Positions 55,826-64,000 of a stretch of 64,000 bases of DNA are shown here, one piece after another; positions within the stretch are counted from its first letter, which is position 1; each line of letters opens with the position of its first letter. The position numbers and the translations under genes are program-made. The notes beneath the pieces are model-generated. The model was not told the origin of the DNA. It made no database searches and was given only the letters and a program-made list of their open reading frames with translations. The stretch comes from Rhizobium sp. NFR07 (GTDB lineage Bacteria; Pseudomonadota; Alphaproteobacteria; Rhizobiales; Rhizobiaceae): the NCBI RefSeq assembly GCF_900111905.1, contig NZ_FOKM01000007.1:62001-126000 (forward strand), written 5' to 3'.

Positions 55826-56672
55826 CAAGCCCGTCGCGTCCGACGATCAGCTCGCCCGAGAAGGTTTCGGCCAGTGCCGCGCGCCAATGGCTTTCGTCGA
55901 AATCGGGATCATCCGCCGGAATCAGGTGATTGAGGGCAAGCCTGGCAACACCGGCAGCCGAGGCAATGCGTCCCGCATCGGCAGCGAACGTATGAGACGC
56001 CACCAGGTGCTCCCGCAGCCGCGCACCGTTTCCGGTCCGCGCGACAAGCCGATCTATCCCTTCGGGCAGCATGGCTTCATGGACGAGAAGGTCTGCGCCA
56101 CGCGCAAAATCTGCCAGAGGCGGGAAATAGGTGGTGTCCGAGGAGAACGCGACCGTACGGCCTGCCACTTCGAACTTGAGGGCAAAGCAGTCTGTCACCG
56201 GCGGGTGATCCACGCGCAGCGCCGTAACGGTGAAGTCGTCGAGTTCGGCCACAATGCCCGGTCCGAACTCTTTCACCGTGACGAGATCGGAGAGAACCGG
56301 CCTGCCTTCATCCTCGATCCGCTTTTCGATGTCATACGCCAACGAGATGAGAAAACCATTCCACAGAGCTGACGTGCCCACCGGTCCATAGACGGTGACC
56401 GGGTTGTTCAGTCCCGCCGCCCAGGCCGTATGGATGAGCGGCCCGAGTTCCAGCACGTGGTCGGAATGCAGATGGGTGATGAAGATGAGGTCGAGTTCGC
56501 GGAGCGCCATCCCGGCCTCCACAAGGCCGCGGGTGACGCCGAGGCCGCAATCGACGACGATGCGCCGACCGGAAAGATCAAGCAGCATCGAGGTCGGGGA
56601 TGGGCCGCCCGGCCTGATAGCCGGGCCACCCTTCGATCCGAGAAGGACCAGCCGATCAGGCAAAGTCGGCAA
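55812..56672 (-). CDS. Metallo-beta-lactamase-fold hydrolase (RNase Z-like)
   Basis: A 286-residue MBL-fold protein. The metal ligands are in THLHSDH (H67, H69, D71, H72), later [14 protein letters not shown], the Asp in FSSDTTYF and His in LNHLIPADD. The composition is closest to RNase Z-like or arylsulfatase-like MBL proteins. The substrate is unknown. The start is uncertain: TTG 56672 overlaps the gnd 3' end by 17 bases; TTG 56663 is also open. It is read the same way as gnd, so the two may be coupled. Confidence 0.82.
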   Translation of the reverse strand: MPTLPDRLVLLGSKGGPAIRPGGPSPTSMLLDLSGRRIVVDCGLGVTRGLVEAGMALRELDLIFITHLHSDHVLELGPLIHTAWAAGLNNPVTVYGPVGTSALWNGFLISLAYDIEKRIEDEGRPVLSDLVTVKEFGPGIVAELDDFTVTALRVDHPPVTDCFALKFEVAGRTVAFSSDTTYFPPLADFARGADLLVHEAMLPEGIDRLVARTGNGARLREHLVASHTFAADAGRIASAAGVARLALNHLIPADDPDFDESHWRAALAETFSGELIVGRDGLVIPL

Positions 56673-58089
56673 GGCCGCTGCCCCACGGGCCGTGATGCTT
56701 GTCGACGCCGTCGAGGCGATCGAAGCCGTGGGCGCCGAAGAAGTCGCGCTGCGCCTGGATCAGGTTCGCCGTGCCCCTGCCCCGACGATAGGCGTCGAAG
56801 TAGTTGAGCGCCGAAGACAGCGCCGGAACCGGCAGGCCGTTCAGCGCCGCGTAGGATACGACCCGGCGAAGCGGGCCGTCGGTTTCCTTGACCATCTGCG
56901 AGAAGGCCGGCGTGACGATCAGGTTCGCGACATCCGGGTCCTTGCTGAAGGCCGAGGTGATTTCGTCGAGGAAGGCCGAGCGGATGATGCAGCCGGCGCG
57001 CCAGATCTTGGCGATGACCGGCATCGGCAGGTTCCAGCCGAATTCCTTGGAGGCGGCGGCCATGACGGCGAAGCCCTGCGCATAGGCGCCGATCTTGGCG
57101 GCGAGCAGCGCCTGCTCAAGGTCGGCGAGGAAGGCCATGCCGTCATGCGGCTTGTCAGCCTTGACCGGCAGGCCGAAGATCTTTTCGGCAGCCAGGCGTT
57201 CGCTGCGCAGCGACGACAGGACGCGGCCGGCGACGGCGGCTTCGATCGCGGTTGCGGCAACGCCCATGTTCTGGGCCTCGATGACCGACCATTTGCCGGT
57301 GCCCTTCTGGCCGGCGGAATCGACGATCACGTCGACCATCGGCTTCTTCGAGATCGGGTCGACCGCCTTCAACACCTTTTCCGAGATTTCCATCAGGTAG
57401 GAATCGAGGCGACCCTCGTTCCAGCGACCGAAGACCTGGCCGATTTCGGCCGCGCCCATGCCGAGGCCGTCGCGCAGGATGCCGTAGATTTCGGCGATCA
57501 TCTGCATATCGGCATATTCGATGCCGTTATGGATGGTCTTGACGAAGTGGCCGGCGCCATTTTCGCCGAGCCAGTCGACGCAGGGCTCGCCGTTGAATTT
57601 GGCCGAGATGGAGGTCAGTACCTTTTCGACGCGCTTCCAGCTGTCCTGCGTGCCGCCGACCATGATCGAAGGGCCATGACGTGCGCCTTCTTCACCACCG
57701 GAAACGCCCATGCCGATAAACGTCAGGTCGCTGTTTTCCAGGCTCTCGAAGCGGCGCATCGTGTCGCGGAAATTGGCATTGCCGGCGTCGATCATGATGT
57801 CGCCGGAGGACAGGTAGGGCTTCAGGAGTTCCATCTGCTGGTCGACCGGATCGCCGGCCTTGATCATGATGATGATCGGCCGCGGTGGGCGGATGGCCTT
57901 GATGAAGTCTTCGAGCGTTTCGCAGGGAATGATCTGGCCCTGAAGCTCGCCGGCATCCGCATAGAATTTCTTGGTGACTTCGGGCGTGCGGTTGAAGACC
58001 GCGATCTTGTTGCCCTTTTCGGCGATATTGAGCGAAAGGTTGGCGCCCATGACGCCGAGACCGATTAGGCCGATTTCTGCCTGTTCCAC
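56656..58089 (-). CDS. gnd: 6-phosphogluconate dehydrogenase (decarboxylating)
   Basis: A 477-residue dehydrogenase of the pentose phosphate pathway. The NADP fold is GLIGLGVMGANLSLNIAEKG. The catalytic Lys and substrate motifs are GMGVSGGEEGARHGPSIMVGG and GHFVKTIHNGIEYADMQMIAE, and the C-terminal half (LPVPALSSALNYFDAYRRG) is typical. The start is GTG 58089 with GGAGGC six bases upstream; this gives VEQAEIGLIGLG. The frame is open further upstream without a ribosome binding site. Confidence 0.97.
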   Translation of the reverse strand: MEQAEIGLIGLGVMGANLSLNIAEKGNKIAVFNRTPEVTKKFYADAGELQGQIIPCETLEDFIKAIRPPRPIIIMIKAGDPVDQQMELLKPYLSSGDIMIDAGNANFRDTMRRFESLENSDLTFIGMGVSGGEEGARHGPSIMVGGTQDSWKRVEKVLTSISAKFNGEPCVDWLGENGAGHFVKTIHNGIEYADMQMIAEIYGILRDGLGMGAAEIGQVFGRWNEGRLDSYLMEISEKVLKAVDPISKKPMVDVIVDSAGQKGTGKWSVIEAQNMGVAATAIEAAVAGRVLSSLRSERLAAEKIFGLPVKADKPHDGMAFLADLEQALLAAKIGAYAQGFAVMAAASKEFGWNLPMPVIAKIWRAGCIIRSAFLDEITSAFSKDPDVANLIVTPAFSQMVKETDGPLRRVVSYAALNGLPVPALSSALNYFDAYRRGRGTANLIQAQRDFFGAHGFDRLDGVDKHHGPWGSGLADFA

Positions 58090-58196
58090 GGGATAGCCTC
58101 CAGTTTGATTTGGCCTTCTTTTGGCATCCAGGCGCCCGAGGGGCAAGGCACGCTTTGACCAAATCGGCCATATTCCGCGACACCCGGAAGAAAGCC

Positions 58197-58349
58197 TCAC
58201 CTAGGGCGATCTTCCCCGTCGTCCATGATCCTCCAGGCCGCGCCGTCGAGATCCTCGTACTGGCCGTTTTTCAGCGACCAGAGGAAGGCTACAAGTCCCA
58301 GCCCGCCGAGAAAAAGCGCCACGGGAATGAGGTAGATCAGCATGTTCAT
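58197..58349 (-). CDS. ccoS: Cytochrome cbb3 oxidase assembly protein CcoS
   Basis: A 50-residue single-pass membrane protein: MNMLIYLIPVALFLGGLGLV then a short tail rich in Asp, Glu and Arg (QYEDLDGAAWRIMDDGEDR). CcoS has this size and layout and is needed for haem and copper insertion into cbb3 oxidase. Its ATG overlaps the ccoI stop by four bases (ATGA), so it is translationally coupled. It is easily missed by length cut-offs. Confidence 0.9.
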   Translation of the reverse strand: MNMLIYLIPVALFLGGLGLVAFLWSLKNGQYEDLDGAAWRIMDDGEDRPR

Positions 58350-60625
58350 GCGGCGCGAACCTCCTCTTCTGCGGCCTGCGCCGGCACTTCAGTCTGCGAC
58401 AATAGGCCTTCGGTGCCGGTGCGGTTGAGCCTCAGCGCATTGGCCACGACGATGATTGATGAGGTCGACATGGCGACGGCGGCAATCAGCGGCGTCGCAT
58501 AGCCCGCGAGCGCGATCGGAACGGCGATGATGTTGTAGCCGATCGCGAGCGCAAAATTCTCGCGGATCAGTTTGCCGGCGCGGCGGGAGATATCGATCGC
58601 AATCGGCACCGAGTTCAGGCTTTCATGCATGAAGACGAAATCGGCGGCCTGTCGTCCGATATCGGCAGCCGTGGCCGGCGCCATGGACACATGCGCGGCG
58701 GCAAGTGCCGGCGCATCGTTGATCCCGTCACCCACCATCAGCACCCTGTGTCCCTTGCGGGTGAGTGCAGCGCAATGATCGGCCTTGCCTTTCGGGGATA
58801 CCTCGGCCATCCAGTCGGCGATAGCCAATTGCCCGGCAAGCGCTCGAACTGTTGGCGTGCGGTCGCCTGATATCAGGCCGAGACCCATTCCCTTTTCCGC
58901 AAGGGTGTGAATGGCCGAAGCCGCATCCTCGCGAAGCGCGTCCTCGAAGCGGATGGCCGCGATCTCGATCCCGTCGCGCGAAAACACCACCTCGAGATTT
59001 GTGCCCTCGCCCATGCGCTGATCACCACATGCGAACCGTCGATTGCCCAGACGATAGAGACTATCCCCGCGACGGGCTTCCAGCCCGCTTCCCGGGATTT
59101 CGATGACATCGTCGAAGAGCGGAAAAGGTCCGGCGACTGCCGAGCAGATCGCTCGCGACAGGGGATGGCGGGAATGGGCGGCGAGGCCGGCCGCAAGTGA
59201 AAGGATCGACACCGGTATTTCCGCGGCATTGATGAGCTTCGGCCGCCCGAGTGTCAGCGTACCGGTCTTGTCGAACAGTACGCTGTCGACCTGGGCAAGA
59301 CGTTCCATGGCCGAGCCGTCCTTGACCATGATGCCGTTCCTGAACAGGCGTCCGGCAGCCACGACCTGAACGACCGGCACGGCGAGACCCAGTGCGCAGG
59401 GGCAAGTGATGATCAGGACCGCAATGGCGATCAGCATCGCCCTCTTCCAGTCTCCACCGGCAAATCCCCAGGCGAAGAACGCGGTGAGCGCCAGGAGATG
59501 CACGGCGGGCGAATAATATTGCGCAGCGCGATCCGCCAGCCGCCGATAGCCGGCCTTGGCGCCTTCGGCGACCTCCATCAGCCCGATGACTTCGGCGAGG
59601 AAGGATTCTCTTGCAGACGCCGTGACCTTGATGATCATCGAGCCGGTGAGGCTGAGCGTGCCGGCATGCACTGAAGTGCCAGCCGCAACGGCCTGCGGCA
59701 CGCTTTCGCCGGTAACGATCGAGACGTCGATGTCACTTGAGCCCCATTCCACGACGCCATCGACGGGGATGCGTTCACCCATGGCGATCGCCACCCGGTC
59801 GCCCGGCCGCACCTCTTCGACCGGGCGGTATTCGCGCACTCCGTCGGCCGACACGACCATGGCACCACGCGGTGACAGCCGAGCAAGCCCGCTGATCGCC
59901 GCCCTCGCCCGGTCGCGCATGATGTGGTCGAGCGTACGGCCGATCAGCAGGAAGAACAGAAGCGAGACGGTGGCGTCGAACCAGGCGTGCTCGCCGTGAT
60001 GCAGGGTTTCCCATAGCGAAACAGCATAGGAGAGCGTGATCGCCAGTGCGATTGGCACGTCCATGTTGGTGCGTCCGCGCTTCAGCACGGCCCAGGCCGA
60101 TGCATAGAAGAACCGCCCCCCATAGATCAGCGCGGGGGCCGCAATCATCGCCGAAATCCAGTGGAAGAGATCGCGGGTGGCCGCATCCGCGCCGGACCAG
60201 ACCGATACCGAGAGCAGCATGATATTGGCGGCGGCAAAACCGCAAAGCGCCACCGCGCGCAGCAAATCTCTCTGCAGCCTGTCTCCGTCATCCAAAGACA
60301 CGTCGAACAGATAGGCATCGTAGCCGGTGGCCGACGTGATCGCTCCGACGAATTCAGCCGGATCGACCGTCCTGCTGGCCTCACCCTGCTGCCAGACGAT
60401 CGATACGCGCTTGGTGGAAAGGTTGACGCGCGCCTTGTCAATGCTATCCAAGGCCTGCAGCGCCTTTTCGATTGAGACGATGCAGGCGCCGCAATGCACG
60501 CCGGGCACGCTGAGGTCTATCTGCCGTCTGCCCTCCCCAAGGTCCCGACTGGCCAGCAGCATCTCTTCGGAGGATGGCACAGGCTTCGTAATGTCACCTT
60601 CCGATCCGGGGGCGCAGCAGCTCAT
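58346..60625 (-). CDS. ccoI: Copper P-type ATPase CcoI (FixI)
   Basis: A 759-residue P1B-type ATPase that exports Cu+ to the periplasm for cbb3 oxidase assembly. An N-terminal heavy-metal domain has CGAC at about 45-48 (SVPGVHCGACIVSIEKAL), and MSCC adds another Cys pair. The transport motif is CPCALGLAVPV, the phosphorylation site DKTGTLTLGRPK, the hinge GDGINDAPAL, and PGDRVAIAMGERIPVDG the actuator region. It lies between ccoH and ccoS with four-base overlaps on both sides. Confidence 0.96.
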   Translation of the reverse strand: MSCCAPGSEGDITKPVPSSEEMLLASRDLGEGRRQIDLSVPGVHCGACIVSIEKALQALDSIDKARVNLSTKRVSIVWQQGEASRTVDPAEFVGAITSATGYDAYLFDVSLDDGDRLQRDLLRAVALCGFAAANIMLLSVSVWSGADAATRDLFHWISAMIAAPALIYGGRFFYASAWAVLKRGRTNMDVPIALAITLSYAVSLWETLHHGEHAWFDATVSLLFFLLIGRTLDHIMRDRARAAISGLARLSPRGAMVVSADGVREYRPVEEVRPGDRVAIAMGERIPVDGVVEWGSSDIDVSIVTGESVPQAVAAGTSVHAGTLSLTGSMIIKVTASARESFLAEVIGLMEVAEGAKAGYRRLADRAAQYYSPAVHLLALTAFFAWGFAGGDWKRAMLIAIAVLIITCPCALGLAVPVVQVVAAGRLFRNGIMVKDGSAMERLAQVDSVLFDKTGTLTLGRPKLINAAEIPVSILSLAAGLAAHSRHPLSRAICSAVAGPFPLFDDVIEIPGSGLEARRGDSLYRLGNRRFACGDQRMGEGTNLEVVFSRDGIEIAAIRFEDALREDAASAIHTLAEKGMGLGLISGDRTPTVRALAGQLAIADWMAEVSPKGKADHCAALTRKGHRVLMVGDGINDAPALAAAHVSMAPATAADIGRQAADFVFMHESLNSVPIAIDISRRAGKLIRENFALAIGYNIIAVPIALAGYATPLIAAVAMSTSSIIVVANALRLNRTGTEGLLSQTEVPAQAAEEEVRAA

Positions 60626-61119
60626 TTCTTTGCTCCATGGACTGAAATGCGCTCGGCATGATGCAGGATGCGGCCTCCGGCATTTTCCGCAATCGCCTCG
60701 ACGATCCAGTGGCCGGGCAGAACCTGATGCGCGGCGGTAAATACGCCCTCACCGGCGGGCGTGAGCTCCAGCTGAAAATCCTGATGTTCTCCGACAGGAC
60801 GCTTGAAATTCAAGATCAACCGATCCGCCGACACGGCCGTCGTGCCATCCGCCGCGGTGATGTCATAGCGCAGGCTATCCGCCGCTACCGTCAGCTTGCC
60901 GGTCACGCCGGTCGCCGCCAGCGCGCGTGCCTGCGCCACCTTGCCGTTGAACTGCTGGCTGGCGACATAGGTATTCTCGACGACGAATCCGCTCCAACTG
61001 GTGAAGGCGTTGTATGCCATGTAGAAATTTACCGAGATGATCGTGCCGAAGAAGAGCACCATGACGGCCGCCATGTGCCACCCGGTAAAGACAAAACCCT
61101 TGTTGGATGTGGTGCTCAT
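60622..61119 (-). CDS. ccoH: Cytochrome cbb3 oxidase assembly protein CcoH (FixH)
   Basis: A 165-residue protein with one N-terminal membrane helix (GWHMAAVMVLFFGTIISVNFYMAYNAF) and a periplasmic FixH domain (EHQDFQLELTPAGEGVFTA, LPGHWIVEAIAENAGGRI). FixH is needed for assembly of cbb3 oxidase, with CcoI supplying copper. It overlaps both ccoG and ccoI by four bases, so translation of the row is coupled. Confidence 0.94.
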   Translation of the reverse strand: MSTTSNKGFVFTGWHMAAVMVLFFGTIISVNFYMAYNAFTSWSGFVVENTYVASQQFNGKVAQARALAATGVTGKLTVAADSLRYDITAADGTTAVSADRLILNFKRPVGEHQDFQLELTPAGEGVFTAAHQVLPGHWIVEAIAENAGGRILHHAERISVHGAKK

Positions 61120-62702
61120 CTGTTTGCTCCGGGTACGAAGAAATTGGCCGAATAGCTGTCGCGCTCGTGGCTGGATCGGTCCTCGGCGACGAAGTGGAAG
61201 CGGCTCTCACCCTTTACGGCCGCCTTGGGCAGGGTCACGTAAGCCTTGAGTGCCATGGCCTTGTCGGGCTGCACTTCGATGGCGAAGACCCGTCCCGGGA
61301 CATCGCTGACGCCGATGATCTTCATCGTCGCGTCGGGCATGCCGTCGAGCGACAGGAGCACGGTGCGCGGCTCCGGGATCATGTTGAGCAGCCGGATCGT
61401 GTAGCCGTTTCGGATCGAGCCGTCCGATTCCATGACGAACTGCGGATTGCGATCATGCAGAACGTTGATTTCCAGCCGGTCGCGCGAAAGAAGCGCAAAG
61501 ACGAGGCCGATTCCCACAGCCGTCCAGACGCCCATGTAGAGCAGCGTTCTCGGCCGCAGCAGGATCTTCCAGTCAAAATGGCGAACGCCATCCGCAAACG
61601 TACCGTCAGGCTTGCGCACGCGCTTCGGATCGATCGCTGCTGTCCCGGCAGCCGTCGCCAGGGCCATGTTGGAATCGTATTCTTCAAGCGTTGCATAGGC
61701 GATCAGACCGCGCGGCTTGCCGACCTTGTCCATCACCCCGTCGCAGGCATCGATACAGAGCGCACAGGTGATGCAGGCCATCTGCTGGCCGTCACGGATG
61801 TCTATGCCCATGGGACAGACCGCGACGCAGGCGTTGCAGTCGACGCAGTCGCCAACCGCCTGGCCAGCCGCGATCGCCTTCTTGGCATGCCGGCTGCGCG
61901 GTTCGCCGCGCCAGTCGTTATAGGTCACCGTCAGCGAATGCTCGTCCAGCATCGCGCCCTGGATACGCGGCCAGGGACACATGTAGATGCAGACCTGCTC
62001 GCGCATCAGCCCGCCGAGGAGGTAGGTCGTAGCGGTCAGGACGGCGACCGTCGAATAGGCCACATAGGGCGCCTGCCCCGTGACGAAATCGAAAGCCAGC
62101 GCCGGCGCGTCGGCGAAATAGAAGATCCAGGCACCGCCGGTCGCTATGGCAATGGCGATCCAGGTCGTGTGCTTGGCCGTCCGCTTTATCACCTTGTCGG
62201 CAGTCCACGGTCCGGCATCGAGCTTCATCCGCGCATTGCGGTCGCCTTCTATGAAGCGCTCGACCGCCAGGAAAAGATCGACCCAGACCGTCTGGGGACA
62301 GGCATATCCGCACCAGGCACGGCCAACCGCCGAGGTCAGCAGGAACAGGCCGAAGCCTGCCATGACCAGAAGCCCGGCGACGAAGAAGAATTCCTGCGGC
62401 CAGATCTCGATGAAGAAGAAATAGAAGCGTCGGCTGGCGAGATCGATCAACACCGCCTGGTCAGGCGCATAGGGCCCGCGATCCCAACGTATCCATGGCG
62501 TCAGGTAGTAGATTCCGAGCGTGACCAGCATGACCAGCCACTTGAGCCGCCGGAAGCGACCTTCGGCCCGCTTGGGGAAAATCTTCTTTCGCTTTTCGTA
62601 GAGCGGTTCGCGGCCTTGTCCGGGTGGGTGAGCCGATTTGACCTCGATGCGTTCGACAGATGCGTCGGTCGGGCCGACACCGGGAGCGGAGTAAAGATTC
62701 AT
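61116..62702 (-). CDS. ccoG: Cytochrome cbb3 oxidase accessory protein CcoG (FixG)
   Basis: A 528-residue membrane iron-sulphur protein with about five membrane helices and two [4Fe-4S]-type clusters: CVDCNACVAVCP and CITCALCIDACD. CGYACPQ and CIYMCPWPRIQGA are further Cys motifs. CcoG reduces Cu2+ to Cu+ for the oxidase. It is the first gene of ccoGHIS and begins with ATG 62702, preceded by AAGGAAGG. The FNR-type palindrome lies about 50 bases upstream. Confidence 0.96.
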   Translation of the reverse strand: MNLYSAPGVGPTDASVERIEVKSAHPPGQGREPLYEKRKKIFPKRAEGRFRRLKWLVMLVTLGIYYLTPWIRWDRGPYAPDQAVLIDLASRRFYFFFIEIWPQEFFFVAGLLVMAGFGLFLLTSAVGRAWCGYACPQTVWVDLFLAVERFIEGDRNARMKLDAGPWTADKVIKRTAKHTTWIAIAIATGGAWIFYFADAPALAFDFVTGQAPYVAYSTVAVLTATTYLLGGLMREQVCIYMCPWPRIQGAMLDEHSLTVTYNDWRGEPRSRHAKKAIAAGQAVGDCVDCNACVAVCPMGIDIRDGQQMACITCALCIDACDGVMDKVGKPRGLIAYATLEEYDSNMALATAAGTAAIDPKRVRKPDGTFADGVRHFDWKILLRPRTLLYMGVWTAVGIGLVFALLSRDRLEINVLHDRNPQFVMESDGSIRNGYTIRLLNMIPEPRTVLLSLDGMPDATMKIIGVSDVPGRVFAIEVQPDKAMALKAYVTLPKAAVKGESRFHFVAEDRSSHERDSYSANFFVPGANR

Positions 62703-62753
62703 GGGAACCTTCCTTTGTTCCCTGCCTTCTCCCACCGCGCGCGCCGCGCTTCC

Positions 62754-62767
62754 TTGACTTAAGTCAA
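62754..62767. promoter_or_regulatory. FNR/FixK-type box between ccoG and the SRPBCC gene
   Basis: TTGACTTAAGTCAA is a perfect 14-bp palindrome of the TTGA-N6-TCAA type. It lies 52 bases before the ccoG start and about 62 bases before the SRPBCC start, so it may control both divergent genes under low oxygen. Confidence 0.88.
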
Positions 62768-62828
62768 GCTGCGACATCTGGTGCATTGGCCCGAACAAAT
62801 CCGGCCAAACTCAGAGGGAGGAGAAATC

Positions 62829-63233
62829 TTGAGCACGATGTTCGCAAGAATCGTTCATGCCACGATCGAGAAGCCATGGCGGGAGGTCTATGCCTTTGCG
62901 TCGCGGCCGGAGAACATGCCGAAATGGGCAGCCGGATTGGCTTCGGGCTTGATCCGTGAAGGTGACGACTGGATCGGCGACGGCGGCCCGATCGGCAAGA
63001 TCCGCGTCCGCTTCGCGCCACAGAATGACTTCGGCGTTATTGACCACACGGTGACATTGGAGAACGGCGCGCGTTTTGAAAATGCCCTGAGGGTCGTGCC
63101 GAATGGCGATGGCGCGGAGGTGATGTTTACGCTGCTAAGGGCAGCGGACATGGACGATGAGGCCTTCGAGAAGGACGCTGCAGCGATCGCAAAGGACCTG
63201 AGAACGCTCAAGGGCCTGCTGGAAGATCGATGA
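62829..63233 (+). CDS. SRPBCC-fold protein divergent from ccoG
   Basis: A 134-residue single-domain SRPBCC/START-like protein: ARIVHATIEKPWREVYAFASRPENMPKWAAGL opens it, typical of polyketide-cyclase-type folds that bind hydrophobic ligands or haem-like molecules in a deep cavity. The start is TTG 62829 with GGAGGAG nine bases upstream; ATG 62838 is too far from it. It reads away from ccoG across the FNR-type box, so it may be a low-oxygen gene. The ligand is unknown. Confidence 0.82.
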   Translation: MSTMFARIVHATIEKPWREVYAFASRPENMPKWAAGLASGLIREGDDWIGDGGPIGKIRVRFAPQNDFGVIDHTVTLENGARFENALRVVPNGDGAEVMFTLLRAADMDDEAFEKDAAAIAKDLRTLKGLLEDR

Positions 63234-63260
63234 TCCCAAGCTTTTCGCAGTCCTGACGGG

Positions 63261-63293
63261 AAACGAAAACGGCCAGACCCGAAGGCCTGGTCG
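63261..63293 (-). terminator. Terminator after ccoP (minus strand)
   Basis: On the minus strand CCAGGCC, the loop TTCG and GGTCTGG (one G-U pair) are followed by CCGTTTTCGTTT. It lies about 40 bases after the ccoP stop and probably ends the ccoNOQP transcript before ccoG. Confidence 0.75.
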
Positions 63294-63330
63294 CGCATTT
63301 CAAATATGCTCTCAACTCAAATATTGAGTT

Positions 63331-64000
63331 TTATTCCCCGCCGCCCAACGAGTGGACATAGACGGCAAGCTGCTTGACGGTGACGTCGCCAAGACGCGCG
63401 GTCCAGGCGGGCATCACGCCGTGCTTGGGGCCTCGCACCTGAGCGGCGATCTCATCCTCGCCGTGCACCTTCAGCCAGATGGCGTCGGCGAGGTTTGGAG
63501 CACCCATGTCGCGATTGCCCTCAGCATTGTCGCCGTGGCAAGAGGCGCAGTTGTCGGCGAAGAGCTGCTTGCCCGGTTCGACCATCGAGGCGTCGCGCGG
63601 CGTTCCCGTCAGGCTGACCACATAGGCGGAAACCTGGCGGATCTCGTCGGGCTGCAGGATGTCCGCAAAGGCAGGCATTTCCGACACGCGGGTCTCGGGG
63701 TCAACGCTGTCGCGGATACCGTGCGATACCGACTGGTAGATCGCGTCGGCACTGCCGCCCCAGAGCCAGTCGTCGTCGTTGAGGTTGGGATAGCCCTGTC
63801 CGCCCGCGGCACCCGTGCCGTGACACGGCGTGCAGTTGACGCGGAACGCTGCCGCACCGCCGGCCGTCGCGAACTGGTTGAGCTCCGGATTGGCGATGAT
63901 CTCTTCCGGAGTGGCTGCCGCGATCTGCTCGAGCATGGCGCCCTGGGCGGTCTTGGCCACCTCGACTTCGGCCGCAAACTCGGCGCGGCTGGAATAACCG
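63331..64000 (-). CDS. ccoP: Cytochrome cbb3 oxidase subunit III, dihaem CcoP (FixP), partial
   Basis: The 3' 222 codons of ccoP; the gene runs off the right edge. Two haem c sites are present, CTPCH and CASCH, in the usual arrangement of a dihaem subunit that passes electrons from cytochrome c to the binuclear centre. The part near the window edge, GYSSRAEFAAEVEVAKTAQ, matches the segment just after the CcoP membrane anchor, so the missing 5' part is the anchor region. The rest of ccoNOQP is presumably to the right. Confidence 0.95.
   Translation of the reverse strand, partial: GYSSRAEFAAEVEVAKTAQGAMLEQIAAATPEEIIANPELNQFATAGGAAAFRVNCTPCHGTGAAGGQGYPNLNDDDWLWGGSADAIYQSVSHGIRDSVDPETRVSEMPAFADILQPDEIRQVSAYVVSLTGTPRDASMVEPGKQLFADNCASCHGDNAEGNRDMGAPNLADAIWLKVHGEDEIAAQVRGPKHGVMPAWTARLGDVTVKQLAVYVHSLGGGE

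Overview
The window looks like chromosomal DNA of a Rhizobiaceae alphaproteobacterium (Rhizobium/Agrobacterium/Ensifer relatives). Evidence: high coding density, strong G/C preference at third codon positions, a ccoP-ccoGHIS (fixP-fixGHIS) high-affinity oxidase block with an FNR/FixK-type box, a divergent znuA / znuC-znuB-zur locus, an ATP12-family F1 assembly chaperone, and frequent TTG/GTG starts. No insertion sequence, integrase, phage gene, CRISPR array or rRNA was seen. The species cannot be named from the sequence alone.

Layout. 1-5.4 kb: the start of an mgtE-like Mg transporter, a peptide-deformylase-like protein lacking metal ligands, two BON-domain proteins, OsmC, lipB, tRNA-Leu(GAG), a PagL-like outer-membrane deacylase and a DMT exporter. 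5.5-11.4 kb: a formaldehyde detoxification pair (glutathione-dependent dehydrogenase and S-formylglutathione hydrolase) with small genes between them, including a DUF188 gene whose ribosome binding site lies inside a perfect inverted repeat. 11.5-16.6 kb: an rluC-like / HAD / ATP12 operon, crcB and a CelD-like acyltransferase. 16.7-18.3 kb: a copper module (a YcnI-PCuAC fusion plus a small exported His/Cys protein) with an FNR-type box upstream. 18.4-23 kb: a tandem glycine riboswitch and gcvTHP. 23-25.2 kb: cold-shock protein, ribosomal protein S21 and three small uncharacterised proteins. 25.2-31.2 kb: a divergent RidA/TetR pair sharing three inverted-repeat operators, a DMT transporter, a membrane metallophosphoesterase, an orphan acyl carrier protein, a 35-residue membrane peptide, prmB and an RsuA-family pseudouridine synthase. 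31.2-39 kb: an MHYT-PAS-GGDEF-EAL signalling protein, dusA, a GMC oxidoreductase, a FAA-family hydrolase and a gamma-carbonic anhydrase. 38.8-42.6 kb: Zur and the Znu zinc importer. 42.7-55.8 kb: a LacI-controlled glycoside-utilisation locus (GH43, aldo-keto reductase, Gfo/Idh/MocA dehydrogenase, sugar isomerase, GH2 beta-mannosidase, ABC importer). 55.8-64 kb: an MBL hydrolase, gnd, ccoSIHG, a SRPBCC protein and the 3' part of ccoP.

How parts fit together. The ABC importer, GH2 enzyme, isomerase and two oxidoreductases read as one co-directional operon. A nearly identical 14-bp operator lies next to the binding-protein gene and again next to the lacI-type gene. Three intercistronic hairpins may set the relative yields of its products. 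The copper fusion gene and the cco assembly genes are about 43 kb apart, but each is preceded by a TTGA-N6-TCAA palindrome, which suggests a shared low-oxygen control of copper delivery to cbb3 oxidase. Most of the window is ordinary chromosome. I found no clear new multi-gene system. The most distinctive signals are regulatory (operator arrays, an SD-sequestering repeat, intercistronic hairpins) plus a few diverged or fused proteins.
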